Shown here piece after piece: positions 24,246-35,100 of a stretch of 64,000 bases of DNA. Within the stretch, counting starts at the first letter, position 1; every line of letters starts with the position of its first letter. Origin of the DNA: Devosia epidermidihirudinis (GTDB lineage Bacteria; Pseudomonadota; Alphaproteobacteria; Rhizobiales; Devosiaceae); NCBI RefSeq assembly GCF_000971295.1, contig NZ_LANJ01000002.1:56443-120442 (forward strand), given 5' to 3'. The notes below the pieces were generated by a model. It was not told the origin of the DNA, searched no databases, and worked only from the letters and a program-made list of their open reading frames with translations. A program made the position numbers and the translations under genes.

Positions 24246-25769
24246 TTAAGTCCGTTCCCACTTCAAAATCGGCGAGCGAGCTGCGCGGGTCTCATCCAGA
24301 CGACGGCGCGGTGCTTTGAGCGGGGCTGAGGTGAAGCGTTCCTTGTTGCCCGCCTTGGCGTCGGCGGCCAGCTCCTCCATCACGTCGCAGAACCGATCCA
24401 GCGTTTGCTTGCTTTCGCTTTCGGTGGGCTCGATCAGCATGGCGCCGTGAACGACCAGCGGGAAATACATGGTCATGGGGTGGAAACCCTCGTCGATCAG
24501 CGCCTTGGCGAAATCGAGTGTGGTGACGCCGGTGCCGGCCAGGAACGTATCGTCGAACAGCGCCTCATGCATGGTCGGGTAGTCGCCGAACGGCACCGAG
24601 AAGGCGTGGGCGAGGCGCGCCTTGATGTAGTTGGCGTTGAGCACGGCGTCCTGCGCCGCCTGTGCGAGGCCGTCGCCGCCATGGCTGAGCATATAGGTCA
24701 ATGCCCGCACATACATGCCCATCTGGCCCTGGAAGGCCGTAATGCGGCCCAGAGCGCTATCCTTGGCGTGTTCCACCAGCTCAAGCCCACCGGCACCCTT
24801 GCGCACGAAGGGCACGGGCGCGAATGGCGCCAGAGCCTCGGACAGCACAACGGGGCCAGCACCGGGACCGCCGCCGCCATGCGGCGTCGAGAAGGTCTTG
24901 TGCAGGTTGATATGCATGGCGTCGATGCCGAGGTCACCCGGACGGACAACACCCATGATCGCGTTGAAATTGGCGCCGTCGCAGTAGAAGAACGCCCCGG
25001 CCTGATGCACGGCTTCGGCAATCTCGATGACTTGTGGCTCAAACAGGCCGCAGGTGTTGGGATTGGTCAGCATGATCGCCGCAACGTCTGTAGACAGCGC
25101 ATCCTTGACCGCCTGCACGTCGACCGTGCCATCGGCGCGGGCCGGGATTGGCTTGACCGAATAGCCGAGGAACGCGGCGGTGGCTGGATTGGTGCCGTGG
25201 GCGCTTTCGGGAACCAGCACGATGGTGCGGTGGCTCTGGCCAGCGGCGTCCTGGGCTGCCTTGATCGCCATCATGCCGAGCAGCTCACCATGTGCGCCCG
25301 CCTTGGGCGTCAGGGCGACGGCAGCGGTATTGGTGAGGGTCATCAGCCAATGGCTGAGCTCGTTCATCAGCGTCAAAGCGCCCTGAACCGTCGAAACAGG
25401 CTGCAGCGGATGGATGTCCGAAAAGCCGGACAGGCGGGCCATCTTTTCGTTGAGGCGCGGATTGTGCTTCATCGTGCACGAGCCGAGTGGGTACATGCCG
25501 CTGTCGATCGAGTGGTTGAGGCGGCTGAGGCGCACATAGTGGCGCATCGCCTCGGGCTCGGTGAGCCCAGCCAGATCAAGCTTGGACTTACGCTCGAAGC
25601 CGCCGAGGCGGTCATTGCTGATGGTCACGTCAGGCAGATCGACGCCAGAATGCTCGGTGTCGCCGATTTCAAACAGCAGCGGCTCATTGGGGAGCAGCGC
25701 TGAGCCGGAGGTGGAGGCAAAGCCGGACGTGCCGACGCCGGTGGGGCGGCCCTGATTGTTCATGCTCAT
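24246..25769 (-). CDS. gcvPB: Glycine dehydrogenase (decarboxylating) subunit 2
   Basis: This is the C-terminal half of the P protein of the glycine cleavage system. It holds the PLP lysine (Lys291 in NLHKTFSTPHGGGGPG) and, with GcvPA, decarboxylates glycine and passes the aminomethyl group to GcvH. The 507 residues match the split-type subunit. It overlaps gcvPA by four bases (ATGA), so the two halves are translationally coupled, and it is the last gene of the operon. Confidence 0.96.
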   Translation of the reverse strand: MSMNNQGRPTGVGTSGFASTSGSALLPNEPLLFEIGDTEHSGVDLPDVTISNDRLGGFERKSKLDLAGLTEPEAMRHYVRLSRLNHSIDSGMYPLGSCTMKHNPRLNEKMARLSGFSDIHPLQPVSTVQGALTLMNELSHWLMTLTNTAAVALTPKAGAHGELLGMMAIKAAQDAAGQSHRTIVLVPESAHGTNPATAAFLGYSVKPIPARADGTVDVQAVKDALSTDVAAIMLTNPNTCGLFEPQVIEIAEAVHQAGAFFYCDGANFNAIMGVVRPGDLGIDAMHINLHKTFSTPHGGGGPGAGPVVLSEALAPFAPVPFVRKGAGGLELVEHAKDSALGRITAFQGQMGMYVRALTYMLSHGGDGLAQAAQDAVLNANYIKARLAHAFSVPFGDYPTMHEALFDDTFLAGTGVTTLDFAKALIDEGFHPMTMYFPLVVHGAMLIEPTESESKQTLDRFCDVMEELAADAKAGNKERFTSAPLKAPRRRLDETRAARSPILKWERT

Positions 25770-27109
25770 GCCAGTTCCTCCGCAAGAGCGACGCAGAGTT
25801 CGCTGATGTCGCTATCGGTGGTGAGTTCGGTTGCCGCCAGGACGAGGAGGTTGGCGACATCCGGATTGGTCGGCTCAAGGCGGCTGACGGGAACACCAGC
25901 CAGAATGCCGCGCTCGGCAAGACGCTCAATCAGCTGCGCAGCTGGCTGGGCAGTGCGGATGGTGAGCTCGTTAAAGAACGACTTGTTGAGCACCTCAACG
26001 CCCGGCACACCGGCCAACGCGTCGGCCAGCTTGCAGGCCTGCGCGTGGTTGAGGCGTGCAAGGCGGGTGAAACCGGCCTCCCCAAGCAGCGCCATGTGAA
26101 TGGAGAAGGCGAGGGCACAGAGGCCCGAATTGGTGCAGATGTTCGACGTCGCCTTTTCGCGGCGGATGTGCTGCTCGCGGGTGGAGAGCGTCAGCACGAA
26201 GCCGCGCTGGCCATCGGCATCGACGGTTTCGCCACACAGGCGCCCGGGCATCTGGCGGATGAATTCCTTGCGGGTCGCCATCAGGCCGAGATAGGGGCCG
26301 CCAAAGTTCAGGGCGTTGCCGATCGACTGGCCTTCAGCCACGACGATATCCGCGCCGAGCGCGCCGGGGGCTTCGAGCACGCCGAGCGATACCACCTCGG
26401 TGATCACCACGATCAGCAGCGCGCCCTTGGCGTGAGCGGCGTCGGCGGCGGTCTTGACGTTGCGCAGGTGGCCGTAAAAGTCCGGGGTCTGCACCACGAT
26501 GGCGGCGGTGTTCTCGTCGATATGGTCGAGAATATCGCCCTGACCTTCGGGGGAGGCCGACAGGATTTCGAGGTCGGCGTCGTCCTTGAGATAGGCGCGG
26601 ACCACGTCGCGATAATGCGGGTGCAGGCCTCCCGAGAGAACGATCTTGTTGCGACGGGTCAGGCGGCGCGCCATCAGCACGGCCTCGGCAGTGCCGGTGG
26701 AGCCGTCATAGAGGCTGGCATTGGCCACGTCCATGCCGGTGAGCTTGGCGACCTGGGTCTGGAACTCGAACAGCATCTGCAGGGTGCCCTGCGAGATTTC
26801 GGGCTGATAGGGCGTGTAAGCGGTGAGCCATTCCGAGCGCTGGATCAGATGATCCACTGTCGCCGGAACATGGTGGCGATAGGCGCCAGCACCGACGAAG
26901 AACGGGCCGTCTGCGCCCGCGCGGTTCTTGGCGGCCAGCGCCCGCATATGGGCTTCGACCAGAAATTCGGGGCTATGGGCGGGCAGGCCGAGATCGAAGC
27001 TTTTCAGTGCCGATTTGGGCACGGCGCTGAACAGGGCATCGATATTGGCCGCGCCAATGACGCCAAGCATTTCGGCGCGTTCGGCATCGGAATGGGGAAG
27101 GTAGCGCAT
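25766..27109 (-). CDS. gcvPA: Glycine dehydrogenase (decarboxylating) subunit 1
   Basis: This is the N-terminal half of the split P protein, 447 residues. It begins MRYLPHSDAERAEMLGVIG and contains the family's YTPYQPEISQGTLQ segment near residue 95. It forms a heterotetramer with GcvPB. It lies nine bases after gcvH behind AGAGAG and overlaps gcvPB. Many Hyphomicrobiales have one fused gcvP, so the split form is a point of difference. Confidence 0.96.
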   Translation of the reverse strand: MRYLPHSDAERAEMLGVIGAANIDALFSAVPKSALKSFDLGLPAHSPEFLVEAHMRALAAKNRAGADGPFFVGAGAYRHHVPATVDHLIQRSEWLTAYTPYQPEISQGTLQMLFEFQTQVAKLTGMDVANASLYDGSTGTAEAVLMARRLTRRNKIVLSGGLHPHYRDVVRAYLKDDADLEILSASPEGQGDILDHIDENTAAIVVQTPDFYGHLRNVKTAADAAHAKGALLIVVITEVVSLGVLEAPGALGADIVVAEGQSIGNALNFGGPYLGLMATRKEFIRQMPGRLCGETVDADGQRGFVLTLSTREQHIRREKATSNICTNSGLCALAFSIHMALLGEAGFTRLARLNHAQACKLADALAGVPGVEVLNKSFFNELTIRTAQPAAQLIERLAERGILAGVPVSRLEPTNPDVANLLVLAATELTTDSDISELCVALAEELA

Positions 27110-27118
27110 GAAGCTCTC

Positions 27119-27484
27119 TTACTTGGTCAGGTCGGCATAGCCGGCGTCATCGAGCAGGCCATCGAGTTCGCCCGCATCGGCGATGGCGATCTTGTAGATC
27201 CAGCCGCCAGCGGTCGGGTCCTGATTGACCAAGCCCGGTTCGCCCGAGAGCGCTTCGTTGATTTCGGTGACGGTGCCCGAAACGGGGGCGTAGATCTCGG
27301 AGGCGGCCTTGACCGATTCAACGACGGCGGCCTCGTCGCCCTTCTTGAGCACTTTGCCGACGCTGGGCAGCTCGACGAAGACGATGTCGCCAAGCGCTTC
27401 CTGCGCATAATTGGTGATGCCGACAACGCCAGTGGCGCCCTCGACGCGAATGTATTCGTGGTCAGGCGTGAATTTGGTGGTCAT
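27119..27484 (-). CDS. gcvH: Glycine cleavage system H protein
   Basis: This small lipoyl carrier shuttles the aminomethyl group from the P protein to the T protein. The 121-residue product has the lipoylated lysine in [10 protein letters not shown] (Lys59) and the family pattern [19 protein letters not shown]. The ATG lies ten bases after the gcvT stop; an in-frame extension into gcvT is spurious. Confidence 0.97.
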   Translation of the reverse strand: MTTKFTPDHEYIRVEGATGVVGITNYAQEALGDIVFVELPSVGKVLKKGDEAAVVESVKAASEIYAPVSGTVTEINEALSGEPGLVNQDPTAGGWIYKIAIADAGELDGLLDDAGYADLTK

Positions 27485-27494
27485 GACAGATCCC

Positions 27495-28652
27495 TCAACT
27501 GGACTTGCGGAAATAACGATGGGGCACGAAGGGTGTTGCCACCACTTCGGCCGATTGGGCACGGCCACGGACGCTGACAGCCAGCTTGGTTCCAATGGCG
27601 GTATGGGTCGGCGGCACAAAGCCGAGGGCGATAGCTTTGCCCAGCGACGGGGCAAAGCCACCGCTGGTGACAACGCCGATGACGGCGCCAGCCTCATCCA
27701 GGATTTCGGCGCCTTCGCGGGCGGGGGCACCTTCAACGATCAGGCCGACGCGCTTGCGGGCAGGGCCGTTCTCGCGCTCCGCCAGAATGCGGGACGCACC
27801 GGGAAAGTCAGCGGCCTCGCGGCGGCGCTTGGAGACGGCAAAGCCGAGATCGGCCTCAATGGGGGAGGTGGTCTCGTTGAGGTCGTGGCCATAAAGCGGC
27901 AGACCCGCCTCAAGGCGGAGACTGTCGCGGGCGCCAAGGCCAACGGGTTTGACGCGCGGATCGGAGAGCAGTGCTGCCCACAGCGTGGGTGCAGTGGCCG
28001 CAGAGGAGAGGATTTCAAAGCCATCTTCGCCGGTATAGCCAGCGCGGGCGATGGTTAGCGTTTCGCCTGACCACTCGAAGGTGCCAAATTGCATGAAGCC
28101 GAGCTCAACGACGCCCGGGATCATGGCGCTCAGCACGCCAACGGCCTCGGGTCCTTGCAGGGCGAGAAGTGCACCATCATCGGCCCGGGTCAGCTTGGCC
28201 TTGTCGCCAGCGGCAGCGGCGATCCGAGCGAAGTCGCCCTCCTTGGTCCCGGCGTTGACCACGATGTAGAGCGTGCCCGGCGTCGTGGTACGCGCGACCA
28301 TCAGATCGTCGATGACGCCACCGGTCTCGTTGAGCAGCAGGGTGTAGCGGATCTGGCCGGGCTTGAGGGCAGCAATGTCGCCGGAGATCAGCGGCTCGAT
28401 TATGGCGGCAATGGCAGCATGATCGGCTTCGGCGTCGCCGCTTGGCTGGGTGAGCGCCAAAAAGCTCGGCCCCATATGGCTCACGTCGAACAGGCCAGCC
28501 TGTTCGCGGGTCCATTTGTGCTCCGTCATGATGCCGGAGGGGTATTGCACGGGCAGGTTATAGCCCCCGAACGGCACCATGCGGCCGCCAGCGGCAACGT
28601 GCTGATCGAACAGGGGCGTGATCTTGAGGTCTTCGGCTGAGGTCTGGGCCAT
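27495..28652 (-). CDS. gcvT: Glycine cleavage system aminomethyltransferase (T protein)
   Basis: This tetrahydrofolate-dependent enzyme releases ammonia and makes methylene-THF from the H-protein intermediate. The 385-residue product begins with [34 protein letters not shown], and the folate site segment GLFDVSHMG is present. The start is the ATG with GGGA eight bases upstream, not the longer reading that would run into the riboswitch. It opens the gcvT-H-PA-PB operon. Confidence 0.95.
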   Translation of the reverse strand: MAQTSAEDLKITPLFDQHVAAGGRMVPFGGYNLPVQYPSGIMTEHKWTREQAGLFDVSHMGPSFLALTQPSGDAEADHAAIAAIIEPLISGDIAALKPGQIRYTLLLNETGGVIDDLMVARTTTPGTLYIVVNAGTKEGDFARIAAAAGDKAKLTRADDGALLALQGPEAVGVLSAMIPGVVELGFMQFGTFEWSGETLTIARAGYTGEDGFEILSSAATAPTLWAALLSDPRVKPVGLGARDSLRLEAGLPLYGHDLNETTSPIEADLGFAVSKRRREAADFPGASRILAERENGPARKRVGLIVEGAPAREGAEILDEAGAVIGVVTSGGFAPSLGKAIALGFVPPTHTAIGTKLAVSVRGRAQSAEVVATPFVPHRYFRKSS

Positions 28653-28711
28653 CAACACATCCCGGAAATTGAACAAGGCGACACGACTACACTCGCCTTG
28701 CGGCGAATTCC

Positions 28712-28893
28712 GTGCCCCCTCTGTCCTCATCACCTGAGAGATTTCCCGGCTGAGCGCCGGTTGCTCCTTCGGTGGGACCTGGCGCTGTGCCGGTCCGCTT
28801 TCCAGAGTTGTATCGGTACTGCGGTCCTTTTGCCTGAGAGTTTCCGGGGCGGTTGCTCCTTCGGCGCTGGAGAAAATCCAATCTCTCCCGCAG
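28712..28893 (-). promoter_or_regulatory. Tandem glycine riboswitch
   Basis: On the minus strand two aptamers follow each other. Each has the P1/P3 hallmarks GGAGAG or its partner CTCTCAGG and the core CCGAAGGAGCAA, preceded by GCG in the first and CA in the second. The first runs from about 28893 to 28805, the second to about 28712, and the gcvT start lies about 60 nt further on. Glycine binding should turn on the cleavage operon, as in other tandem glycine switches. Confidence 0.93.
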
Positions 28894-28965
28894 TGAGGGC
28901 ACCATGGTGGAGAATCCAAGGGGCGTCAATCGGGGGGAGGGCGGTTTTGCAACGCCGGTCGTGAC

Positions 28966-28985
28966 CCTCGGGTCAAGCCCGAGGC
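28966..28985. repeat. REP-like palindrome
   Basis: CCTCGGG-TCAAG-CCCGAGG is an imperfect unit of the same kind as the larger inverted repeats near 51.3 and 56.7 kb. It lies between the riboswitch and the atp terminator. Confidence 0.5.
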
Positions 28986-29015
28986 CACGAGTGGTGAGCG
29001 AGGTGATGCCAAACG

Positions 29016-29040
29016 AAAAAGGCGGACCTTGCGGCCCGCC
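29016..29040 (-). terminator. Terminator of the atp (F0) operon
   Basis: On the minus strand GGCGGGCC-GCAA-GGTCCGCC pairs fully with one G-U and is followed by five T. It lies 25 nt after the atpF stop. Confidence 0.88.
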
Positions 29041-29065
29041 TTCAAATTTCAAATCCATCCGAACC

Positions 29066-29554
29066 TTAGTTCAGGCGGCTTCCGACATCGGCGATGGCCT
29101 TGTCGACGACCTGAGCACCCTTGCGGTTCATTTCGTCGGTGAGCACAGCGCGGGCGGCTTCGATCGCGACATCCGCGGAGCGGGCACGCACTTCAGCAAC
29201 GGCCTGAGCTTCTGCCTGGGCGATCTTGTCTTCCACAGCCTTGGTACGACGCGTGACCATTTCCGAAAGGGCGGTCTGTGCGTCGGCAGTCAGGCGCTCG
29301 GCCTCCTGCTTGGCAGCGGCGATGATCTCTTCGGCTTCGCCTTCAGCGGCAATGCGTTTCTGCTCATATTCCACGAGCAGGGCAGCGGCTTCCTCGCGCA
29401 GCTTCTGGGCTGCTTCGAGTTCGTCAGCGATCTGCTGGATGCGCTTGTCGAGCATCTTGCCGATAACGCGTGGCACGCCAAAATAGACCATAAGGCCAAG
29501 GAACAGGACCAGACCGACGGCGGCCCAAAAACTGTTATCCATCCACTCTGCCAT
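29066..29554 (-). CDS. atpF: ATP synthase F0 subunit b
   Basis: This is a peripheral stalk subunit linking F0 to F1. The 162-residue protein has one N-terminal membrane helix (about 9-28) and a long charged coiled coil (about 35-155). It is the second of two b-type subunits, five bases after b', and the last gene of the operon. The F1 genes (atpHAGDC) are not in the window, as is usual for this order. Confidence 0.93.
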   Translation of the reverse strand: MAEWMDNSFWAAVGLVLFLGLMVYFGVPRVIGKMLDKRIQQIADELEAAQKLREEAAALLVEYEQKRIAAEGEAEEIIAAAKQEAERLTADAQTALSEMVTRRTKAVEDKIAQAEAQAVAEVRARSADVAIEAARAVLTDEMNRKGAQVVDKAIADVGSRLN

Positions 29555-29559
29555 CGTCG

Positions 29560-30198
29560 TTACTCCTTGCTGGCCTTGGCGACGGCAGCGCGAACGCTGT
29601 CAGCCGAGACGTCGCCGACCAGCTGGGTCACGACAGTCTGTGCAGTTTCTGCAGCAATCTCATCGACATGCGACATGGCAGCAGCCTTGGTCGCCGCAAT
29701 GCGGGCCTCAGCGGACGTCACCTTGGATGCGAGATCGGCTTCGACGGCCTTACGCTTGGTCGCGAGCTCGGTCTTGATCGCATCGCCAGTCTCTGCAGCA
29801 ATGCCCTGGGCCTTGGCCTTGGCAGCAGCGAGAGCGGCTTCGTAAGCAGCGATAGCCGCGTCGGTCTTCTGCCGGCTGGCATCGGCCGCAGCGATATCGG
29901 CATCTATACGTGCCTTACGCTCTTCCAGAATGGAGCCAACCCGAGGAAGGGCCAGCTTGCTCATCAGGAGATAGAGCGCAGCAAAACTGATCGCCAGCCA
30001 GAGCAGCTGGGATGGGAAAGTTGCCGGATCGAAGGGAGGGAACACATCGGAGTGCCCACCATCATGCGCTTCGGTGGTGGCATGGGTATCAGCGGTCGGA
30101 TCGGCGTGGGTCGCGTCAACTGCACCAGTGGTGCCGTCAACGGTCACATGCTCTTCGGCCGGGGTTACCGCCTCTTGGGCGTAGGCTTGCGTTACCAT
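29560..30198 (-). CDS. atpF2: ATP synthase F0 subunit b'
   Basis: This is the second peripheral-stalk subunit, found in photosynthetic and alphaproteobacterial ATP synthases that use a b/b' heterodimer. The 212 residues comprise an acidic and His-rich N-terminal extension (about 1-60), one membrane helix (about 65-85, QLLWLAISFAALYLLM) and a coiled coil rich in Ala and Lys. It lies between atpE and atpF. Confidence 0.92.
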   Translation of the reverse strand: MVTQAYAQEAVTPAEEHVTVDGTTGAVDATHADPTADTHATTEAHDGGHSDVFPPFDPATFPSQLLWLAISFAALYLLMSKLALPRVGSILEERKARIDADIAAADASRQKTDAAIAAYEAALAAAKAKAQGIAAETGDAIKTELATKRKAVEADLASKVTSAEARIAATKAAAMSHVDEIAAETAQTVVTQLVGDVSADSVRAAVAKASKE

Positions 30199-30301
30199 CA
30201 GGTGAGGTCCCGTTAAATCCGGTCAGTCCGGCAGAAGGCCGGATAATAGTGCGCAGCCGGGAAGAAGCCCCGGCTGCGAAAGCAGGCAGATCGTGCCGAT
30301 A

Positions 30302-30529
30302 TTAGGCGACGAACAGCAGGATCAGGGCAACCAGGAACGAGAAGATGCCCAGAGCTTCGGTCATAGCCATACCGAAAATCAGGTTACCGGTCTGGCTTGG
30401 AGCAGCCGATGGGTTGCGCAGAGCACCCGACAGGAAGTTCGAGAAGATGTTCGACACGCCGAGCGCAGCGCCGGCCATACCGAGAGTTGCAATACCAGCG
30501 CCGATAAACTTTGCGGCTTCAGCTTCCAT
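30302..30529 (-). CDS. atpE: ATP synthase F0 subunit c
   Basis: This is the proton-binding ring subunit: 75 residues, two membrane helices and the RNP loop (ALRNPSA). The proton carboxylate is Glu58 in [15 protein letters not shown] before the ATG sets the start; an upstream in-frame extension covers non-coding DNA. It lies between atpB and b'. Confidence 0.96.
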   Translation of the reverse strand: MEAEAAKFIGAGIATLGMAGAALGVSNIFSNFLSGALRNPSAAPSQTGNLIFGMAMTEALGIFSFLVALILLFVA

Positions 30530-30591
30530 TTTTGTAGTCCTTTCAAGGGTCGTAGTTTGCCGGCGGGGCCCGCCGTTGAGGGACTCAACGC

Positions 30592-31365
30592 TCAGTGTGA
30601 AGGGTGAACCGCGTCGTTGAGATACATCGAAGTCAGCACTGCAAACACATAAGCTTGAACTGCTGCGACGAGGAATTCGAGTGCCGTAATCGCTACCGTC
30701 ATGATGAGCGGGAGAATGGCGCCAAGCCATCCGAGCCAGCCCAGTGCACCAAGGCTCACCACAAAGCCGGCGAAGACCTTCAGCGTGATGTGACCAGCAA
30801 GGATGTTACCGAACAGACGAACCGACAGGCTGACAGGGCGCGAAAGGAACGAAATGATTTCGATCGGCACCACGATTGGCAGCACATAGCCGGGAACGCC
30901 AGCAGGCACGAAGAGCTTGAGGAACTTTGGACCGTGGCGGAAGAAGCCATAGCCAATCACAACAGTCATCACGAGAACCGCGAGAGCCACGGTGACGATG
31001 ATATGGCTGGTGACCGTAAAGAAGTAAGGGACGAGGCCAAACAGGTTGGCGAACAGCACGAAAGTGAAGAGCGAGAACACGAAGGGGAAGAACTTCATGC
31101 CCTCTTTGCCGGCTGAACTGCGCAGCATGTTGGCTACGAATTCATACAGCAGCTCACCCGAGAGCTGGAGGCGCGATGGCACCAGCGAGCGCTTGGACGA
31201 AGCCAGCAGCACGAAGGTGGTGATCGCAGCAACCGTCAGCACCATAAAGAGCGACGAGTTGGTAAAGGAGAAATTCAGGCCGCTTCCGGCCGTACCGTCA
31301 CCACCGAGGTGGATCGGAATCATGTCCTCGATGACAAACTGGTGGATTGGGTCAGTACCGGCCAA
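30592..31365 (-). CDS. atpB: ATP synthase F0 subunit a
   Basis: This membrane stator subunit forms the proton half-channels. The 257-residue product has five to six helices and the essential Arg in [15 protein letters not shown]. The start is a TTG with GGGG about seven bases upstream; the first in-frame ATG would remove 14 residues of a conserved-looking N-terminus. It follows atpI by 24 nt. Confidence 0.94.
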   Translation of the reverse strand: MAGTDPIHQFVIEDMIPIHLGGDGTAGSGLNFSFTNSSLFMVLTVAAITTFVLLASSKRSLVPSRLQLSGELLYEFVANMLRSSAGKEGMKFFPFVFSLFTFVLFANLFGLVPYFFTVTSHIIVTVALAVLVMTVVIGYGFFRHGPKFLKLFVPAGVPGYVLPIVVPIEIISFLSRPVSLSVRLFGNILAGHITLKVFAGFVVSLGALGWLGWLGAILPLIMTVAITALEFLVAAVQAYVFAVLTSMYLNDAVHPSH

Positions 31366-31389
31366 AACAGAGCCCCTTGCGCGTCGTCA

Positions 31390-31782
31390 TCACTGTTCGT
31401 TCCGCTTGTCGTCTTCCGCGTCATGCCGTGGTGGCATAGGCGGGGGAGGCGATGCGGCGTTCATTTCTGCCACCGATCTGGTGACATTTAGTATTCCTGC
31501 GGCGAAGCCCAACATGAACATGATGAGCAAGCCCCACGGGCTCGTATTGAGACCCAGATCGATCAGGTAGCCAAGAATGCCACCAATCACAATCGCCGCG
31601 ACGAACTCGGTGCCGATGCGCATGCCGCGCGCCAGACTGGTTCGATCGTCAGGGCCGTTTCCCGAAGCTCTATTGGCTTCGATGATGCGACCCCTCTGGG
31701 CTGAAGCAATACGCGATGCGAGATCGCGCGTCACCTCACCTGAGCTCGGGCCTTCGCCTTTGGTATCTTGCGGTTTAGACAT
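31390..31782 (-). CDS. atpI: ATP synthase protein I
   Basis: AtpI is thought to help assemble the c-ring. The 130-residue protein has a hydrophilic N-terminus (about 1-50), two membrane helices (FVAAIVIGGILGYLIDLGL and WGLLIMFMLGFAAGILNV) and a Pro-rich acidic tail. It is the first gene of the F0 operon. Confidence 0.9.
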   Translation of the reverse strand: MSKPQDTKGEGPSSGEVTRDLASRIASAQRGRIIEANRASGNGPDDRTSLARGMRIGTEFVAAIVIGGILGYLIDLGLNTSPWGLLIMFMLGFAAGILNVTRSVAEMNAASPPPPMPPRHDAEDDKRNEQ

Positions 31783-32142
31783 CCGCTCGCTCCCCTCGGC
31801 TGGCCCCTATCCCGGATGGTTCCGTGGCGCCCTTTTTAGTCGCGCGCAACATAGTGGTGGGGTCTTGGAGTGTCAAGATTCGCCTCAGCTAGGTAAATTA
31901 TTGAAAGAATTGGGGTTTTTGGCGCAGTAGGGGGGTGCGGCATGCTGTCCACACCCAATCGTGGCAGAGTCAGGGCAGTGGCGCGAGGATTCTCTGTGTC
32001 CTGAGGCGTTCCGGGCCATTGCCGCTGCAATGGCTTAGGCATGGCCCTTTGCGCTCCCGGAATGGATCAGAGCGGTGAATTTGGGTCCGAAAAAGCTGTG
32101 TATTACGACGCAGCAGAACCAACCTAAGACCAATATCGTCCC
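31783..32142. other. 360-bp gap between smc end and atpI start
   Basis: This gap must hold the atp operon promoter. The only clear structure is a hairpin GCCATTGC-CGCT-GCAATGGC at 32015-32034, without a T-run. I see no open reading frame worth calling and no RNA gene. Confidence 0.6.
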
Positions 32143-35100
32143 TTAGACGGCTTCGCGGAAGCTTTCGGCGGTCGTCAGGTCGACCGAAACCAGCTGGCTG
32201 ACACCGCGCTCGGCCATGGTGACGCCGAACAGGCGATCCACCCGGCTCATGGTGATCGGGTTGTGAGTGATGACCATGAAGCGCGTATTGGTGCGCTGGC
32301 GCATGGATTCGAGCAGGTTGCAGAAGCGCTCCACATTGGCGTCGTCGAGCGGGGCGTCCACTTCGTCGAGCACGCAGATCGGTGCCGGATTGGTGAGGAA
32401 CACCGCAAAGATCAGCGACATGGCTGTCAGGGCCTGCTCGCCACCCGAGAGCAGCGTCATGGTCTGAGGCTTTTTGCCGGGTGGGCGCGCGATGATTTCT
32501 AGGCCGGCTTCCAGCGGATCGTCGCTCTCGACAAAGGTCAGCTCAGCCGTGCCGCCGCCAAAGAGGGTGGTGAACAGCTCCTGGAAGTGGGCGTTGACCT
32601 TGACGAAGGCCTCGTTGAGGCGGGCGCGGCCTTCGCGGTTAAGCGACTGAATGCCGGTGCGCAGCTTGGCAATGGCCTCGATCAGGTCGTCCCTGTCCTT
32701 GACCATGGTGTCGAGCTTTTCCTGAACCTCGATAGATTCCTTTTCCGCCGACAGGTTCACCCCGCCCAGTCGCTCGCGCTCGGCTTTGAGCCTGTCCAGC
32801 CGCTGCTCGGTCGCCGCTTCATTGGGCAACGCCTCCTCTGGGCGAATGCCCGAGGCCTCGAGTGTCTTGGACGCGGGGATGTCGAGGCTTTCTTCGATCT
32901 GGCGTTCAATCTGCTGGCGCTGGGCAATGAAGCCCTTGAGGCGCTCGTCGATGCGGGTCAACTCAATGCGGGCATTGGCGAGCAGGTCGGTTGCTGATTT
33001 CAGCGCCTTGTCAGCTTCGCGATAGCCGGTCTGGGCAAGGTTGAGTGCGTCGCCCGCGGCCTTGTGTTCGATGCTGGCAGTTTCGATCTGGTCTTCGAGC
33101 TGCGCACGACGATCGGCGAAACCATCGGGGGATTGATTGACAGCTGCGAGTTGTGCCGCGACTTCTGCCGTACGCTGATCGAGCGTTGCCAATTGGGCCA
33201 GCGCGCCTTCACGGCGACGCTGCCAGCTGGTGCTGTCGCGTTCAAGTTGGGCAATGCGGCTCTCGCGCATACGCGCCGAGGTTTCAAAGCTGCCCAGTTT
33301 CAGCCGCGACTGGTCGGCGCGCTCGCGGGCGGCGTCGAGGGAGATCTGCCGGGTCTCGGCAATATCTGCGGCGTCGTTCTCGTCACCTGCCTCATAAAGG
33401 GACTGCTCGGCCTCCTCGCGGATGGCCTCGGCCTCGGCAAGGCTGGTGGCCAGACGCGTGCGGGCTTCTTCGAGCGCCGACTGACGGGTGACAAGATCGC
33501 CAATGGCGCGCTGCGCCTTGTCGACTTCGCCCTGTGCCGCGCCGATGGCATGTTGGGCCGCGCGCCAGGCTTCACGCTGTTGGCGCTCCTGTTGGCGGGT
33601 GGCCTCCAGCGCTGCGGTCAGGGCATCGACATCGCGCTTGAACGCGTTGCGTTCGCCCTTGGAGCGGGCAATGTCTTCATCGAGTTCGGCCAGGCGGTTG
33701 CGCTGGGCAAGGCGCTGGGCCGCAGCGCTTGGCGCGTCGGCGGCGGCGATAAAGCCATCCCAGCGCCACAACGCGCCTTCCATGGTGACAAGGCGCTGAC
33801 CGGGCTTGAGCGCATGCATCAGCGCCGGGCCATCAGCTTCGGAGATCAGGCCGATCTGATCGAGGCGGCGCTTAAGCAGAGCGCTGCCGGTCACATAGCG
33901 CGACAGCGGTTCGGCGGCCTGGGGCAGGGCGGGATCATCGGTATGGTCGACCGGCACTGACCAGTGCATCGGCGCGCCGGCGTCCGAGCTGGCGTCGAGG
34001 TCATCTCCCAAAGCCGCGCCGAGCGCGGTTTCATAGCCCGGGGCGACCTTGAGTTCATCGACAATGGCTGGCCAGAGGCTGGCGCCGACATTGAGCATTT
34101 TCCCCAAAGTGGCCGCTTCCGCCTCAAGGCGGTTGAGGGCGGCTTCGATCTCGGCGAGACGTGGCCGCGTTTCGTCCAGTTTGATCTGCGCCTCTGCAGT
34201 CGCCTCTTCGGCGAGCACGGCAGAGTATTCGGCCTCGGCCGTTGCGGCCTGTGCGGCCTCGAGGGCCGCGCGCTTCAGGCTCAGCGTTTCGTCGGCATCC
34301 AGGCTGGCATTGACGGTTCGGGCCTCGGCCTCGACATCGGCGATCTCGGTCGTAAGGCGGGCAATGCGCTGGGCGGCTTCCTGGGCGCTGCGCTGCGCCT
34401 GGCTGCGACGGGCGCGCATTTGCGAGAGCGCATCGGCTGCGGCGCGCGCTTCGGCCTCCGCGCTAACCACGGCGGCACGCGCGCTTTCGGCCCCCTGCCG
34501 GGCGCGGTCGAAATCGGCTTGGGCGGCTTCGCCCTCGGCTGCGAGGATTTCGAGTTCCTCGGCATAGGTCGCGAGCGTGACTTCGCTTTCTGCGCTCAAT
34601 TCGCGTTCGCGCTCGCCGTCGGCGGCAAGCTGGCGAATGCGGTCCTCAAGTTCGATGCGGCGCTGGCCCATACGGCGCGATTCTTCGGCCAACTGCTCGG
34701 CCAGGATGGTGTAGCGCTGCAGCACCGCGCCGGTGACGGCCTCGCGTTCGCGCAGCGGTTGCAGCGATGCGTCGGCGGCTTCGAGTTTCTTCTGTGCCGC
34801 CAGTTCGAGGTGGGTAGCGTCGGCCAGATCGCGGATCAGGATAGCCTGCTGCGCCTCGGTTTCCTTTTCGGCGAAGCGGGCGGCGACCCAGCGGATATGA
34901 TAAAGCGTCGCCTCTGTACGACGGATGTCGCCCGATAACCCACGATAGCGCGTCGCAAGGCGCGCCTGCCGCTTGAGGGTTTCAAGCTGGGTGTCGACCT
35001 GCGCGATGATGTCATCGACGCGCTCAAGGTTGGCTTCGGCGGCGCGTAGGCGCAGCTCAGCCTCGTGGCGGCGAGAATGCAGCCCGGAAATGCCGGCTGC

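Noticed and set aside
26045..27577. 510-codon open frame antisense to gcvPA and gcvH
   Set aside because: It is a shadow frame; the gcv genes on the minus strand are unambiguous.
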